Below, in pieces: positions 10,091 through 17,655 of a DNA stretch of 64,000 nt. Under the pieces are notes generated by a model. That model searched no databases, was not told the DNA's origin, and worked only from the letters and a program-made list of their open reading frames with translations. The DNA comes from Bacteroidales bacterium (GTDB lineage Bacteria > Bacteroidota > Bacteroidia > Bacteroidales > P3). A program made the position numbers and the translations under genes. How positions within the stretch are numbered: position 1 is the first letter of the stretch; the number at the start of each line of letters is the position of its first letter. Where the stretch lies: NCBI GenBank assembly GCA_009783885.1, contig WRCN01000005.1, forward strand, positions 39,478 through 103,477. Reading direction: 5' to 3'.

Positions 10091-10098
10091 TATCTTTG
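10091..10098 (+). promoter_or_regulatory. -7 promoter box of nadB
   Basis: TATCTTTG, 10 nt before the ATG at 10109. It excludes the TTG start at 10088 that the open frame would allow. Confidence 0.75.
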
Positions 10099-10108
10099 TA
10101 CTATTATT

Positions 10109-11671
10109 ATGATAAAACACACCGATTTTTTAGTGATTGGCTCGGGAATTGCGGGTTTGAGTTTTGCTCTGAAAGTGGCAAACTACGGAAAGGTTTGTAT
10201 TTTGACCAAAGCCAAAGTTGAGGAAAATACCACCAATCACGCTCAAGGCGGAATTGCCGCAGTGATGGTGGCCTCCGATAGTTACGAAAAACATATTCGC
10301 GATACAATTATTGCAGGTGATGGCTGTTGCAATGAAAACATTGTACGCTTGACCGTTTCCGAATCCACCAAGCGTATCGAAGAACTCATCGCTTGGGGTA
10401 CACGTTTTGATAAAACACACGCCGGAAACTTCGATTTGGCACGCGAAGGCGGACATTCCGAACATCGCATTTTGCACTATAAAGACCAAACCGGTAGTGA
10501 AATCGAACGGGCATTAATCGCCAACGTCAAAAATCATCCGAATATTGAAATTTTGGAAAATCAATTTGCCATTGATATTATTACTCAACATCATTTAGGC
10601 GAAAATGTTACACGCCGAAGACCCGATATTTGCTGTTATGGCGCGTATGTGTTAAATTCCGAAACGCAAGAAATTGACACGTATTTAGCCAAAATTACCA
10701 TCCTTGCAACCGGCGGCGCAGGGCATGTTTACAACACCACAACCAATCCGATGGTTTCAACAGGGGACGGCGTGGCCATGGTATTTCGTGCAAAAGGCAA
10801 AGTGAACAATATGGAATTTTTTCAATTTCACCCAACATCCTTATACAATCCCGGAGAAAAACCATCGTTTTTAGTTTCCGAAGCCGTGCGCGGGTTTGGT
10901 GGCATCTTGAAAAATCTGAAAGGCGAAGAATTCATGTACAAATACGATGCTCGAAAAGAATTGGCACCTCGCGATATCGTGGCCAGAGCCATTGATAACG
11001 AAATGAAACATTCAGGCGATGATCACGTTTTTTTGGATTGCCGACATCTGAACAAAAATGCACTGATAAGCCATTTTCCTAATATTTACGCTAAATGCTT
11101 GAGCATTGGAATTGATATGCACAAAGATTTAATTCCGGTTGTACCGGCTGCACACTACAGTTGCGGCGGAATTACGGTGAACGAATATGGTCAAAGTTCG
11201 ATACAAAATCTTTATGCTTCGGGCGAATGTGCCTGCACCGGATTGCATGGTGCAAATCGTTTAGCATCAAACTCGTTGCTCGAAGCAGCTGTGTTTTCAC
11301 ACCGTTCAGCCATTCACGCTATTCAGCAAATTGAAACGATTTCGCTCAACAAAAACATCCCCGAGTGGAATGCCGATGGCATGGTACTCAACGAAGAGAT
11401 GATTTTGATCACACAAAGTTTGAAAGAAGTGCAAGCACTTATGTCGAATTACGTGGGTATTGTACGCTCGAATTTGCGCTTGCAGCGCGCATTAGACCGA
11501 TTAGGACTTATTCACAAAGAAACCGAAGAACTTTACGATAAATCTGTTCTTTCTGTTCCGATTTGCGAACTTCGAAACATTATCGAGGTCAGTTACGTCA
11601 TCATCAAATCTGCCCAAGAACGCCGTCAAAACTGCGGTTTACATTATTCTATTGATTTATGCAAACACTAA
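10109..11671 (+). CDS. nadB: L-aspartate oxidase
   Basis: 520 aa flavoenzyme making iminoaspartate from aspartate, the first step of de novo NAD synthesis. The FAD motif GSGIAG is at 11-16, HAQGGIAAV at about 44-52, and FQFHPTSLY near residue 239. SEAVRGFGGIL and the ending typical of NadB rather than SdhA (LRRA-like LQRALDRL, SAQERRQNCGLHY) settle the identity. Usual length is about 520-540. NadA and NadC are not in the window. Fumarate may be the electron acceptor under anaerobic conditions, which would link it to the neighbouring sdhCAB operon (inference). Confidence 0.95.
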   Translation: MIKHTDFLVIGSGIAGLSFALKVANYGKVCILTKAKVEENTTNHAQGGIAAVMVASDSYEKHIRDTIIAGDGCCNENIVRLTVSESTKRIEELIAWGTRFDKTHAGNFDLAREGGHSEHRILHYKDQTGSEIERALIANVKNHPNIEILENQFAIDIITQHHLGENVTRRRPDICCYGAYVLNSETQEIDTYLAKITILATGGAGHVYNTTTNPMVSTGDGVAMVFRAKGKVNNMEFFQFHPTSLYNPGEKPSFLVSEAVRGFGGILKNLKGEEFMYKYDARKELAPRDIVARAIDNEMKHSGDDHVFLDCRHLNKNALISHFPNIYAKCLSIGIDMHKDLIPVVPAAHYSCGGITVNEYGQSSIQNLYASGECACTGLHGANRLASNSLLEAAVFSHRSAIHAIQQIETISLNKNIPEWNADGMVLNEEMILITQSLKEVQALMSNYVGIVRSNLRLQRALDRLGLIHKETEELYDKSVLSVPICELRNIIEVSYVIIKSAQERRQNCGLHYSIDLCKH

Positions 11672-12429
11672 ATTCCATTCAAAATGTCGTGATTCTCGGT
11701 ACCGGAAATGTGGCCACACATCTATCCGAAGCGTTGTTAAGTGCAGGATACAGTGTTTTACAGCTTTGGAAACGCGGTGAAATTTTACGCGATGTAGATT
11801 TATATTTCATCGCTGTAAGCGATGATGCGATTGAAGAAGTAGCCAAATTAATTCCCGAACACAAAATGCTCGCACACACTTCCGGAAGTGTTGAGTTGTC
11901 AAGAGGTGGCGTGTTTTATCCGCTTCAAACATTTTCAAAACATATCCCTGTCGATTGGGAAAATATTCCGATTTTGATTGAATATAATGATACGGACAAT
12001 GCCGTAGAGACGCACGGCCGTGCGTCTCTACAAGAAATCGCCAAAAAAATCAGCACCAATGTGCAAATCACAAACGCCGAAAAACGTCGTCAATTGCACC
12101 TTGCAGCTGTGTTCGCCTGCAATTTTACCAATCATTTGTGGACAATTTCGGAAGAGTTGTTGAACGAAAAAAACATCTCTTTCGATTTACTGAAACCTTT
12201 GATTTATCAAACGGTTCGAAAAATCGAAACACATCATCCGAAAGATGTTCAAACCGGTCCCGCTGTTCGGAATGATTTGAAAACATTGGAAAAACATCGG
12301 GAAATATTATGGGGCGATAATGGGCGCGCTGACCCCGCCCCTACGTGTACGGGCGGGGTTCGCCCGCCCTTGTCTGAAATTTATGATATTTTATCCAAAT
12401 CCATAAAACACACCCATGATTCGCATTGA
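11659..12429 (+). CDS. DUF2520/Rossmann-like domain protein with palindrome-encoded inserts
   Basis: 256 aa; an NAD(P)-binding GTGNVATHL motif near residues 14-22 and a C-terminal all-helical DUF2520 half (LHLAAVFACNFTNHL). The family resembles pyrroline-5-carboxylate reductase or ketopantoate reductase; substrate unknown. It overlaps nadB by 13 nt and the S4 gene by 14 nt, so all three are co-translated. Two repeat elements lie in frame: a 28-nt palindrome encoding VETHGRASL (residues 116-124) and a GC-rich inverted repeat encoding roughly NGRADPAPTCTGGVRPPL close to the C-terminus. The frame remains open through both. Confidence 0.85.
   Translation: MQTLNSIQNVVILGTGNVATHLSEALLSAGYSVLQLWKRGEILRDVDLYFIAVSDDAIEEVAKLIPEHKMLAHTSGSVELSRGGVFYPLQTFSKHIPVDWENIPILIEYNDTDNAVETHGRASLQEIAKKISTNVQITNAEKRRQLHLAAVFACNFTNHLWTISEELLNEKNISFDLLKPLIYQTVRKIETHHPKDVQTGPAVRNDLKTLEKHREILWGDNGRADPAPTCTGGVRPPLSEIYDILSKSIKHTHDSH
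12004..12031. repeat. 28-bp perfect palindrome inside the DUF2520 gene
   Basis: GTAGAGACGCAC-GGCC-GTGCGTCTCTAC. It is translated in frame as VETHGRASL. Close copies lie inside two other genes, at 48534-48561 and 57471-57498, and are read in the same phase. Confidence 0.9.
12321..12371. repeat. GC-rich inverted repeat inside the DUF2520 gene
   Basis: GACCCCGCCCCTAC and GTACGGGCGGGGTTCGCCCGCCC face each other around a short centre. It belongs to the GTAGGGGCG family also seen at 496, 37250, 38607 and 61465. The reading frame stays open across it. Confidence 0.8.
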
Positions 12430-12790
12430 TAAATACCTTTGGGCTATTCGCCAATATAAAACTCGAACGATGGCAGGCGACGCTTGTCGCGGCGGAAAAA
12501 TCAAACTCAACGGATTGCCTGTAAAAGCGTCTCGCGAGCTAAAAGTCGGTGATATAATTGAAGTTTCTACACCCGGATTAGTCAAAAAAATCAAAGTGTT
12601 GGAATTGTTAAACAATCGTGTTGGTGCTCCGAAAGTGGCGGAATATATGGAAGATTTAACACCGCAAGAAGACATCGAACAAGCCAAACTCGTTCGTCAA
12701 ACCAATTACGAAAAACGCGACAGAGGGCTTGGACGTCCTACCAAACGTGATCGTCGGGATATTGAGGCGTTGAAAAAATATTTGACATGA
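12416..12790 (+). CDS. S4 domain RNA-binding protein (Hsp15-like)
   Basis: 124 aa. The N-terminal S4 fold (MIRIDKYLWAIRQYKTRT, then GGKIKLNG, VKASRELKVGD) matches the Hsp15/HslR family, which binds ribosomal RNA and in E. coli rescues stalled 50S subunits carrying nascent chains. The C-terminal tail is basic (KRDRGLGRPTKRDRRD). Last gene of the nadB operon; its ATG lies inside the end of the DUF2520 gene. The specific Hsp15 role is inferred from the family. Confidence 0.88.
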   Translation: MIRIDKYLWAIRQYKTRTMAGDACRGGKIKLNGLPVKASRELKVGDIIEVSTPGLVKKIKVLELLNNRVGAPKVAEYMEDLTPQEDIEQAKLVRQTNYEKRDRGLGRPTKRDRRDIEALKKYLT

Positions 12791-12801
12791 AATCGGCGAG
12801 A

Positions 12802-12850
12802 CTTCGACTCCGCTCAGCTATAGAAATAGGTCATTGAGCGGAGTCGAAAC
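12802..12850. repeat. Palindromic repeat in a convergent spacer
   Basis: CTTCGACTCCGCTCAG and TGAGCGGAGTCGAAAC form an inverted repeat around about 15 nt. It fills the 66-nt gap between the S4 gene and the zinc-ribbon gene and may terminate transcription in both directions. Confidence 0.8.
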
Positions 12851-12856
12851 GACCAT

Positions 12857-14398
12857 TTATTCCCCAATAACAGCCTTGCGAATACCTTCGTCAACCAAAA
12901 TACGTCCGCAATTCTCGCAAACCAAAATCTTTTTGTGCAACTTGATTTCAGCCTGACGTTGTGGTGGAATTTTATTGAAACATCCGCCGCAAGCATCACG
13001 TTCAACAACCACAACCGCTAATCCGTTGCGTGCATTTTCACGAATTTTATCATAAGAAGAAATCAAACGCTGTTCAATTTTTTTCTTATGTTCGTTGGAA
13101 ACTTTTAATAATTCCTTTTCTTCGATTTCGGTTTCGGCAATAATTTCATTCAACTCGGTTTTCTTTGCCGATAAATCATTCGAACGCTCTTCAAATGTTT
13201 CTTGAACCTGTTCGAGATCTCTTTTCTTTTGTTCAAGCTGCCAATTCGCTTCTTTTATGCGTTTATCCTGAAGTTGAATTTCCAAACTTTGATACTCAAT
13301 TTCTTTATTCAACGACTCGTATTCGCGATTGTTGCGAACTTTATTTTGCTGCGATTCGTATTTTTTAATCGCAGCTTTAGCATCTAAAATCGCTGTTTTC
13401 CGCTCTGTGATTTGTTTTTCGAGATCTTCTATTTCGGTGCTAAATCGATTTAAGCGAGTTTCCAAACCTGCAACTTCGTCTTCAAGATCCTGCACTTCGA
13501 GAGGCAATTCTCCACGAATGATGCGGATTTTGTCGATTTCCGAGTCAATAAGTTGCAACGAAAATAAGGCCACTAATTTTTGTTCAATGCTGTAATCACC
13601 GGCATCCATCGTGGCTTTAGAAATAGAGGCTTTGGCTTTGTCAATAGTTTCTTTCATAAGGTTAAAATCTAATTCTGTCGTAAAATTAAATGCATTAGTT
13701 ATTTTTTTTGTCTTGGTTTTAGGAGATGGTGTTGATTTTGAAGTAGCAGACTTCGTTGATATAATAACTTTTTTAGTACCCGGTTTCTTAACAACCGGAG
13801 CTTTTACAAGTTTCTTTGCAACGGGTTTCGCAACAGTCTTTTTGATTGGTGCTTTTTTAGCTGAAGTTACAGGTTTAGTCGATTTTTTCGCAACAGCTTT
13901 TTTTGGAGCAATTTTTGCAATTGGTTTAGTTACTTTTTTTGCAACAGGTTTTGCCACTTTCTTCGCAATAGGTTTGGTTGTTTTCTTTGCAACCGACTTC
14001 AATACTGTTTTTTTCGCGATGGGTTTAATCCCTTTTTTGGTTGATTTTACCACAACTTTTTTTACAGGCTTTTTTGCAATAACTGCTTTTTTTACAGGCT
14101 TCGCAACAACTTTCTTTTTAGAAACAGATGCTTTGGAAGCTACTTTTTTAGCGGCAGGTTTCTTCGCTACAGCCTTTTTCAACACTGGTTTTGCTTGTTT
14201 TGCTATTTTTTTCGCCGGTGTTTTCTTTGCCGGAACCACTTTTTTTACCGGTGTTTTTTTGGCAGGAGTTTCTTTTTTTATCGGCGCTTTTTTTGCCGGA
14301 GCCTTCTTGGCAGCGGGCTTTGCAGTAGACTTCTTCGCCGGCATTTTTTTAGCTGGTGGCTTGGTCGCCTTTTTGGGTTTTGCTTTGGCCATAACCAT
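12857..14398 (-). CDS. Zinc-ribbon coiled-coil protein with a Lys/Ala-rich histone H1-like N-terminus
   Basis: 513 aa in two parts. Residues 1 to about 235 are low-complexity K/A/P/V repeats (AKKPAAKK, KKVVAKPVKK), like bacterial histone H1-type tails. The remainder is the C4-type zinc ribbon family common in Bacteroidetes: a long coiled coil, then C470-GG-C473 and C494-EN-C497. The family is usually only about 250 aa, so the basic tail roughly doubles it. It could bind nucleic acid (inference). Start could also be ATG 14392 (MAKAKPKK). It lies 7 nt after nif3, its usual Bacteroidetes partner. Confidence 0.85.
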   Translation of the reverse strand: MVMAKAKPKKATKPPAKKMPAKKSTAKPAAKKAPAKKAPIKKETPAKKTPVKKVVPAKKTPAKKIAKQAKPVLKKAVAKKPAAKKVASKASVSKKKVVAKPVKKAVIAKKPVKKVVVKSTKKGIKPIAKKTVLKSVAKKTTKPIAKKVAKPVAKKVTKPIAKIAPKKAVAKKSTKPVTSAKKAPIKKTVAKPVAKKLVKAPVVKKPGTKKVIISTKSATSKSTPSPKTKTKKITNAFNFTTELDFNLMKETIDKAKASISKATMDAGDYSIEQKLVALFSLQLIDSEIDKIRIIRGELPLEVQDLEDEVAGLETRLNRFSTEIEDLEKQITERKTAILDAKAAIKKYESQQNKVRNNREYESLNKEIEYQSLEIQLQDKRIKEANWQLEQKKRDLEQVQETFEERSNDLSAKKTELNEIIAETEIEEKELLKVSNEHKKKIEQRLISSYDKIRENARNGLAVVVVERDACGGCFNKIPPQRQAEIKLHKKILVCENCGRILVDEGIRKAVIGE

Positions 14399-14405
14399 TT
14401 ATTTT

Positions 14406-15176
14406 TTATCGGTAGAACACCGGATTATTATTCGTTTTTGTTTTTAGCACTGCAAAGGTAGGAAAATTTTTGGAAATTTCCGAATATAAAATATCAACAG
14501 CGAATTGTTCAGTTTCAAAATGCCCAGCATCTACAAGTAAAAGCGGAGTATTTACCAGATGATATTCGTAGTGTTTAAAATCCGAACTTACATACGCATC
14601 CACATGCTGATCAATGGCATCCGGCCTCAATTCCGAACCTCCGCCACCGCATAAAGCCACTGTTTTTATTGATTTTCCTCGCAATTTCGAATGTTTGATA
14701 ACCGGAATTTGACATGTTTTTTTGACTAAATCCAAAAAATCCAATTCGTTCAAAGGTGTTGCAAATTCACCGATAACACCCAATCCAAAACGCTCGTCGA
14801 CACTGTTTTTTCGAAGTGTTCGGAGATTTTGAAGTCCCAATTTTTCGCCCAAAATTGTACTCACACCAAAATTCGCAGAATCCAAGTTTGTATGTGCTGC
14901 ATAAATAGCAATTTTGTTCTGAATGGCTTGATAAATCAGACTATTCGTGTCGATTTTTTTTACACCAATAAAAATTACTGGATGATGAGAAATAATTAAA
15001 TCACATTTTTCTGCAATGGCTTCTTGCAAAATTTCGTTGGTGACATCCAAACACAACAAAATTTTATGCACTTCATCATCGGGACAACCTATCAAAAGTC
15101 CGCAATTATCATAGCTTTCCTGAATATTCAAAGGTGCGATTTTTTCGATACATTGTGTAATATCAGAAATTTTCAT
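14406..15176 (-). CDS. Nif3-like dinuclear metal centre protein
   Basis: 256 aa member of the Nif3/YbgI family (GTP cyclohydrolase I type 2 annotation in databases). Metal-binding signatures visible are SHHPVIF near the N-terminal third, AAHTNLD, and the C-terminal DAGHFETE. It lacks the PII-like middle insert of some homologues, which explains the short length. The family forms toroidal hexamers; the role is unclear. The ATG at 15176 (MKISDITQCIEKIAP) is chosen because the longer frame to 15245 crosses the promoter. Operon with the zinc-ribbon gene. Confidence 0.9.
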   Translation of the reverse strand: MKISDITQCIEKIAPLNIQESYDNCGLLIGCPDDEVHKILLCLDVTNEILQEAIAEKCDLIISHHPVIFIGVKKIDTNSLIYQAIQNKIAIYAAHTNLDSANFGVSTILGEKLGLQNLRTLRKNSVDERFGLGVIGEFATPLNELDFLDLVKKTCQIPVIKHSKLRGKSIKTVALCGGGGSELRPDAIDQHVDAYVSSDFKHYEYHLVNTPLLLVDAGHFETEQFAVDILYSEISKNFPTFAVLKTKTNNNPVFYR

Positions 15177-15191
15177 AGGCAAAATTTTCGA

Positions 15192-15199
15192 TAAAGGTA
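15192..15199 (-). promoter_or_regulatory. -7 box of the nif3 operon
   Basis: TACCTTTA on the minus strand, 15 nt before the nif3 ATG. It is a slightly off-consensus box in the divergent spacer with lpxK. Confidence 0.55.
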
Positions 15200-15207
15200 C
15201 AAAAAAT

Positions 15208-15238
15208 TTTGAAATTTGACAACTTTTTTGTAAATTTG
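15208..15238 (+). promoter_or_regulatory. Promoter (-33/-7) of lpxK
   Basis: TTTG at 15208-15211 and TAAATTTG at 15231-15238, 19-nt spacer, 16 nt before the lpxK ATG. Confidence 0.6.
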
Positions 15239-15254
15239 TGCGCATTTTATCGTT

Positions 15255-16313
15255 ATGAACCCATTGAGGCTTTTACTTTTACCCTTCGTTCCTTTGTACG
15301 CAATTGTGATTGTAGTACGCAATTGGCTGTTTGATCTCCATATTTTGCATTCGCAAAAACCACAGTTGCCAACCATTTGTGTTGGAAATATTTGTACGGG
15401 TGGTTCGGGAAAAACACCGCACGTCGAATATTTAATCCGACTTTTGAAGGATGAATTCAAAGTTTGCACGCTCAGTCGTGGTTATGGCAGAAAAAGCAAA
15501 GGTTTTATTTTAGCAAAAGCACCTGTGTCTTCAGCTATTTTGGGCGATGAATCCATGCAATATTTTCAAAAATTTCCGGATATTTCCGTGTGTGTGAATG
15601 TGAATCGTCGCGAAGCTATTCACAAACTTGAAACCGAAGCCCCCGATATCGAAACTATTTTGCTCGACGATGCATTTCAATACCGTCAAATAACAGCAGG
15701 ATTGAGCATTTTGCTTACCGATTATTTCCGTCCTTATTACAACGACTATCTGTTGCCTGTAGGCAATTTGAGAGAACCACGAAAGGGGATGAAAAGAGCC
15801 GATATTATTATTGTAACCAAGTGTCCAAACATACTTTCGCCTATCGTGAAAAACGATATTTTGGAAAAAATTAAACCTCAAAAACATCAAGCGGTTTATT
15901 TTTCTTATCTCAAACATGGACATATGCGTCGCTTGGATGGCTCCGTTTGCGAGATAAACAAAGATGTTTACAACCATTTTGTCGTGCTTTCGGGGATTTT
16001 CAATCCTTACCCGTTGGTTGAACATTTGCGAAATTTTACAAAAGATGTTAAGTTGTTTCAATTTCCCGACCATCATGAGTTTACAAAGTCCGAATTGAAG
16101 CGCATTCGAAAGCATTTTTTGGATTATTTTTGCAATCACAAATATATTGTTGTTACAGAAAAAGATTTGATGAGATTAAAGGATTCGCCTGCATTTGCTG
16201 AGATTTCAGACTTGCCGATTTGTTATGTTCCGGTTGAAGTGGTATTTCACAAAGACGACAAAACTCGGTTTGATACGCAAGTGCTGGAATTTGTGAAAAA
16301 ACATAAAAAATAA
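15255..16313 (+). CDS. lpxK: Tetraacyldisaccharide 4'-kinase
   Basis: 352 aa. It phosphorylates the 4' position of the lipid A disaccharide at the inner membrane. The P-loop-like motif NICTGGSGKTPHVEYL lies around residues 48-63, preceded by a hydrophobic N-terminal anchor. The motifs LSRGYGR, DDAFQYR and DYFRPYYNDYLLPVGNLREP are diagnostic of LpxK. Its stop codon overlaps the ATG of the trmH-type gene by 1 nt. It indicates that the organism makes lipid A. Confidence 0.95.
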   Translation: MNPLRLLLLPFVPLYAIVIVVRNWLFDLHILHSQKPQLPTICVGNICTGGSGKTPHVEYLIRLLKDEFKVCTLSRGYGRKSKGFILAKAPVSSAILGDESMQYFQKFPDISVCVNVNRREAIHKLETEAPDIETILLDDAFQYRQITAGLSILLTDYFRPYYNDYLLPVGNLREPRKGMKRADIIIVTKCPNILSPIVKNDILEKIKPQKHQAVYFSYLKHGHMRRLDGSVCEINKDVYNHFVVLSGIFNPYPLVEHLRNFTKDVKLFQFPDHHEFTKSELKRIRKHFLDYFCNHKYIVVTEKDLMRLKDSPAFAEISDLPICYVPVEVVFHKDDKTRFDTQVLEFVKKHKK

Positions 16314-16888
16314 TGTTCATAAAAAAAGAAATTTCAGAGCTAAACCGTTTGAATGTGGAGGAATTTAAGTCTATCAAGAAAATTCCTCTCGTTGTTGTTT
16401 TAGATAACATTCGTTCACAACACAATGTTGGTGCAGTGTTCCGAACGTGTGATGCTTTTCTGGTTGAGAAAATTTATTTGTGCGGAATCACGGCAACTCC
16501 GCCCAATCGCGAAATTCACAAAGCTGCATTGGGTGCAACCGAATCTGTCGATTGGGATTATTTTGAAAAAACGACTGATGTTATTAATCATTTAAGACAT
16601 CGTGGATTTTCGATTTTTGCATTGGAACAAACTCAAAATTCTATTTCTTTTTTCGAATTTGGCACGGGCGTTTCGACACTTCGGCAGACTCAGTGCATCG
16701 CTTCGCTCAACGACCGTTCCGCAATTGCGTTGATTTTGGGTAATGAAGTTGACGGTATTTCCGATGACGTTATGGCTTTAGCTGACGGCGCTTTGGAAAT
16801 TCCACAATTTGGCACCAAACATTCGCTCAATGTCTCTGTTAGCGCAGGAATTGCGATATGGGAGATTTTCAAGTTGGTTTCGAAATAG
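16313..16888 (+). CDS. TrmH/SpoU family RNA 2'-O-methyltransferase
   Basis: 191 aa SPOUT methyltransferase. The three family motifs are visible: LDNIRSQHNVGAVFRTCDAF, LILGNEVDGIS and IPQFGTKHSLNVSVSAGIA. These build the knotted SAM site; the RNA target (tRNA or rRNA ribose) is unknown. Residues about 119-136 (GVSTLRQTQCIASLNDRS) sit just before motif 2 and are encoded by a TTCGACA...GCTCAACGACC repeat, which looks like an in-frame insertion. Translationally coupled to lpxK. Confidence 0.9.
   Translation: MFIKKEISELNRLNVEEFKSIKKIPLVVVLDNIRSQHNVGAVFRTCDAFLVEKIYLCGITATPPNREIHKAALGATESVDWDYFEKTTDVINHLRHRGFSIFALEQTQNSISFFEFGTGVSTLRQTQCIASLNDRSAIALILGNEVDGISDDVMALADGALEIPQFGTKHSLNVSVSAGIAIWEIFKLVSK
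16668..16720. repeat. TTCGAC-type repeat inside the trmH-family gene
   Basis: The stretch has TTTCGACACTTCGGCAGACT followed by CAGTGCATCGCTTCGCTCAA and a CGACCG end. It resembles the TTCGAC/GCTCAG units found between genes here. The frame stays open through it. Confidence 0.65.
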
Positions 16889-16917
16889 CCAAACGTCCAA
16901 ATGACGATTTTTTTTCG

Positions 16918-16925
16918 TATCTTTG
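16918..16925 (+). promoter_or_regulatory. -7 promoter box of pssA
   Basis: TATCTTTG preceded by a T-run, 28 nt before the pssA ATG. Confidence 0.7.
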
Positions 16926-16953
16926 CAACGAAATTTCGTAATTCATAATCATC

Positions 16954-17655
16954 ATGAAACACATTCCAAACCTCATCACCCTTGCTAATCTGTTTTGCGG
17001 CTGCTTAGCCATTGTTGCCACATTCAGCGGGCACAATTATTTAAAAACAGCCGGATTTTTGATTTTTTTAGCTGTTATTTTTGATTTTTTAGATGGTTTT
17101 TCAGCACGATTATTAAAAGCGTATTCGGAGTTTGGAAAACAATTGGATTCGCTTGCAGATGTCGTGAGTTTTGGTGTTGCGCCTGCCATGATTGCATTTA
17201 GAATTATGTTTGCACATCAAGATGGATTGCCATTTGCGAATTTGCCATATATTGCTTTCGCGATGGTTTTGTTTTCAGCTTTGCGATTGGCAAAATTCAA
17301 CGTTGATACACGTCAAACTGAAAATTTTGTTGGTATGCCAACACCCGCCAATGCGATATTTTGGGCTTCGCTACCCTTAGTGCTGCAAGAACTGCATCAA
17401 AAAGAACTGTGGAACTTGGAAGCTGTAATTTTTCATCCCATTGCTATTGCCGGTTTGTGTGTTTTGTTTTCTGCACTGTTGGTGCTTCCAATTCCGATGG
17501 TATCGTTCAAATTTAAAACTACCGCATTCAAGCCGAATTGGCAGCGATTTACGTTGATTTGGTTGATTTTGGGATTGTATTTTATCATTGGCGTAAGCGC
17601 AATTCCGGTTGGAATTTTGGTATATCCGCTTTTTTCATTGACCCTTCGTAAATGA
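16954..17655 (+). CDS. pssA: CDP-diacylglycerol--serine O-phosphatidyltransferase
   Basis: 233 aa integral membrane enzyme making phosphatidylserine, the precursor of phosphatidylethanolamine. The CDP-alcohol phosphatidyltransferase signature DG-x2-AR-x8-G-x3-D-x3-D is visible as DFLDGFSARLLK and FGKQLDSLADVVSFG (about residues 45-78). Several hydrophobic helices follow. Its end overlaps the MATE gene by 4 nt (ATGA), so the two are translationally coupled. Confidence 0.94.
   Translation: MKHIPNLITLANLFCGCLAIVATFSGHNYLKTAGFLIFLAVIFDFLDGFSARLLKAYSEFGKQLDSLADVVSFGVAPAMIAFRIMFAHQDGLPFANLPYIAFAMVLFSALRLAKFNVDTRQTENFVGMPTPANAIFWASLPLVLQELHQKELWNLEAVIFHPIAIAGLCVLFSALLVLPIPMVSFKFKTTAFKPNWQRFTLIWLILGLYFIIGVSAIPVGILVYPLFSLTLRK

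Noticed and set aside
13611..14447. A 278-codon plus-strand open frame rich in Phe, Ala and Val.
   Set aside because: It is the antisense of the Lys/Ala-rich repeat tract of the zinc-ribbon fusion. AAR/GCN repeats read backwards give TTY/NGC codons without stops. No promoter or homology supports it.
15531..16139. A 202-codon minus-strand open frame.
   Set aside because: Antisense to lpxK; composition is that of a shadow frame.
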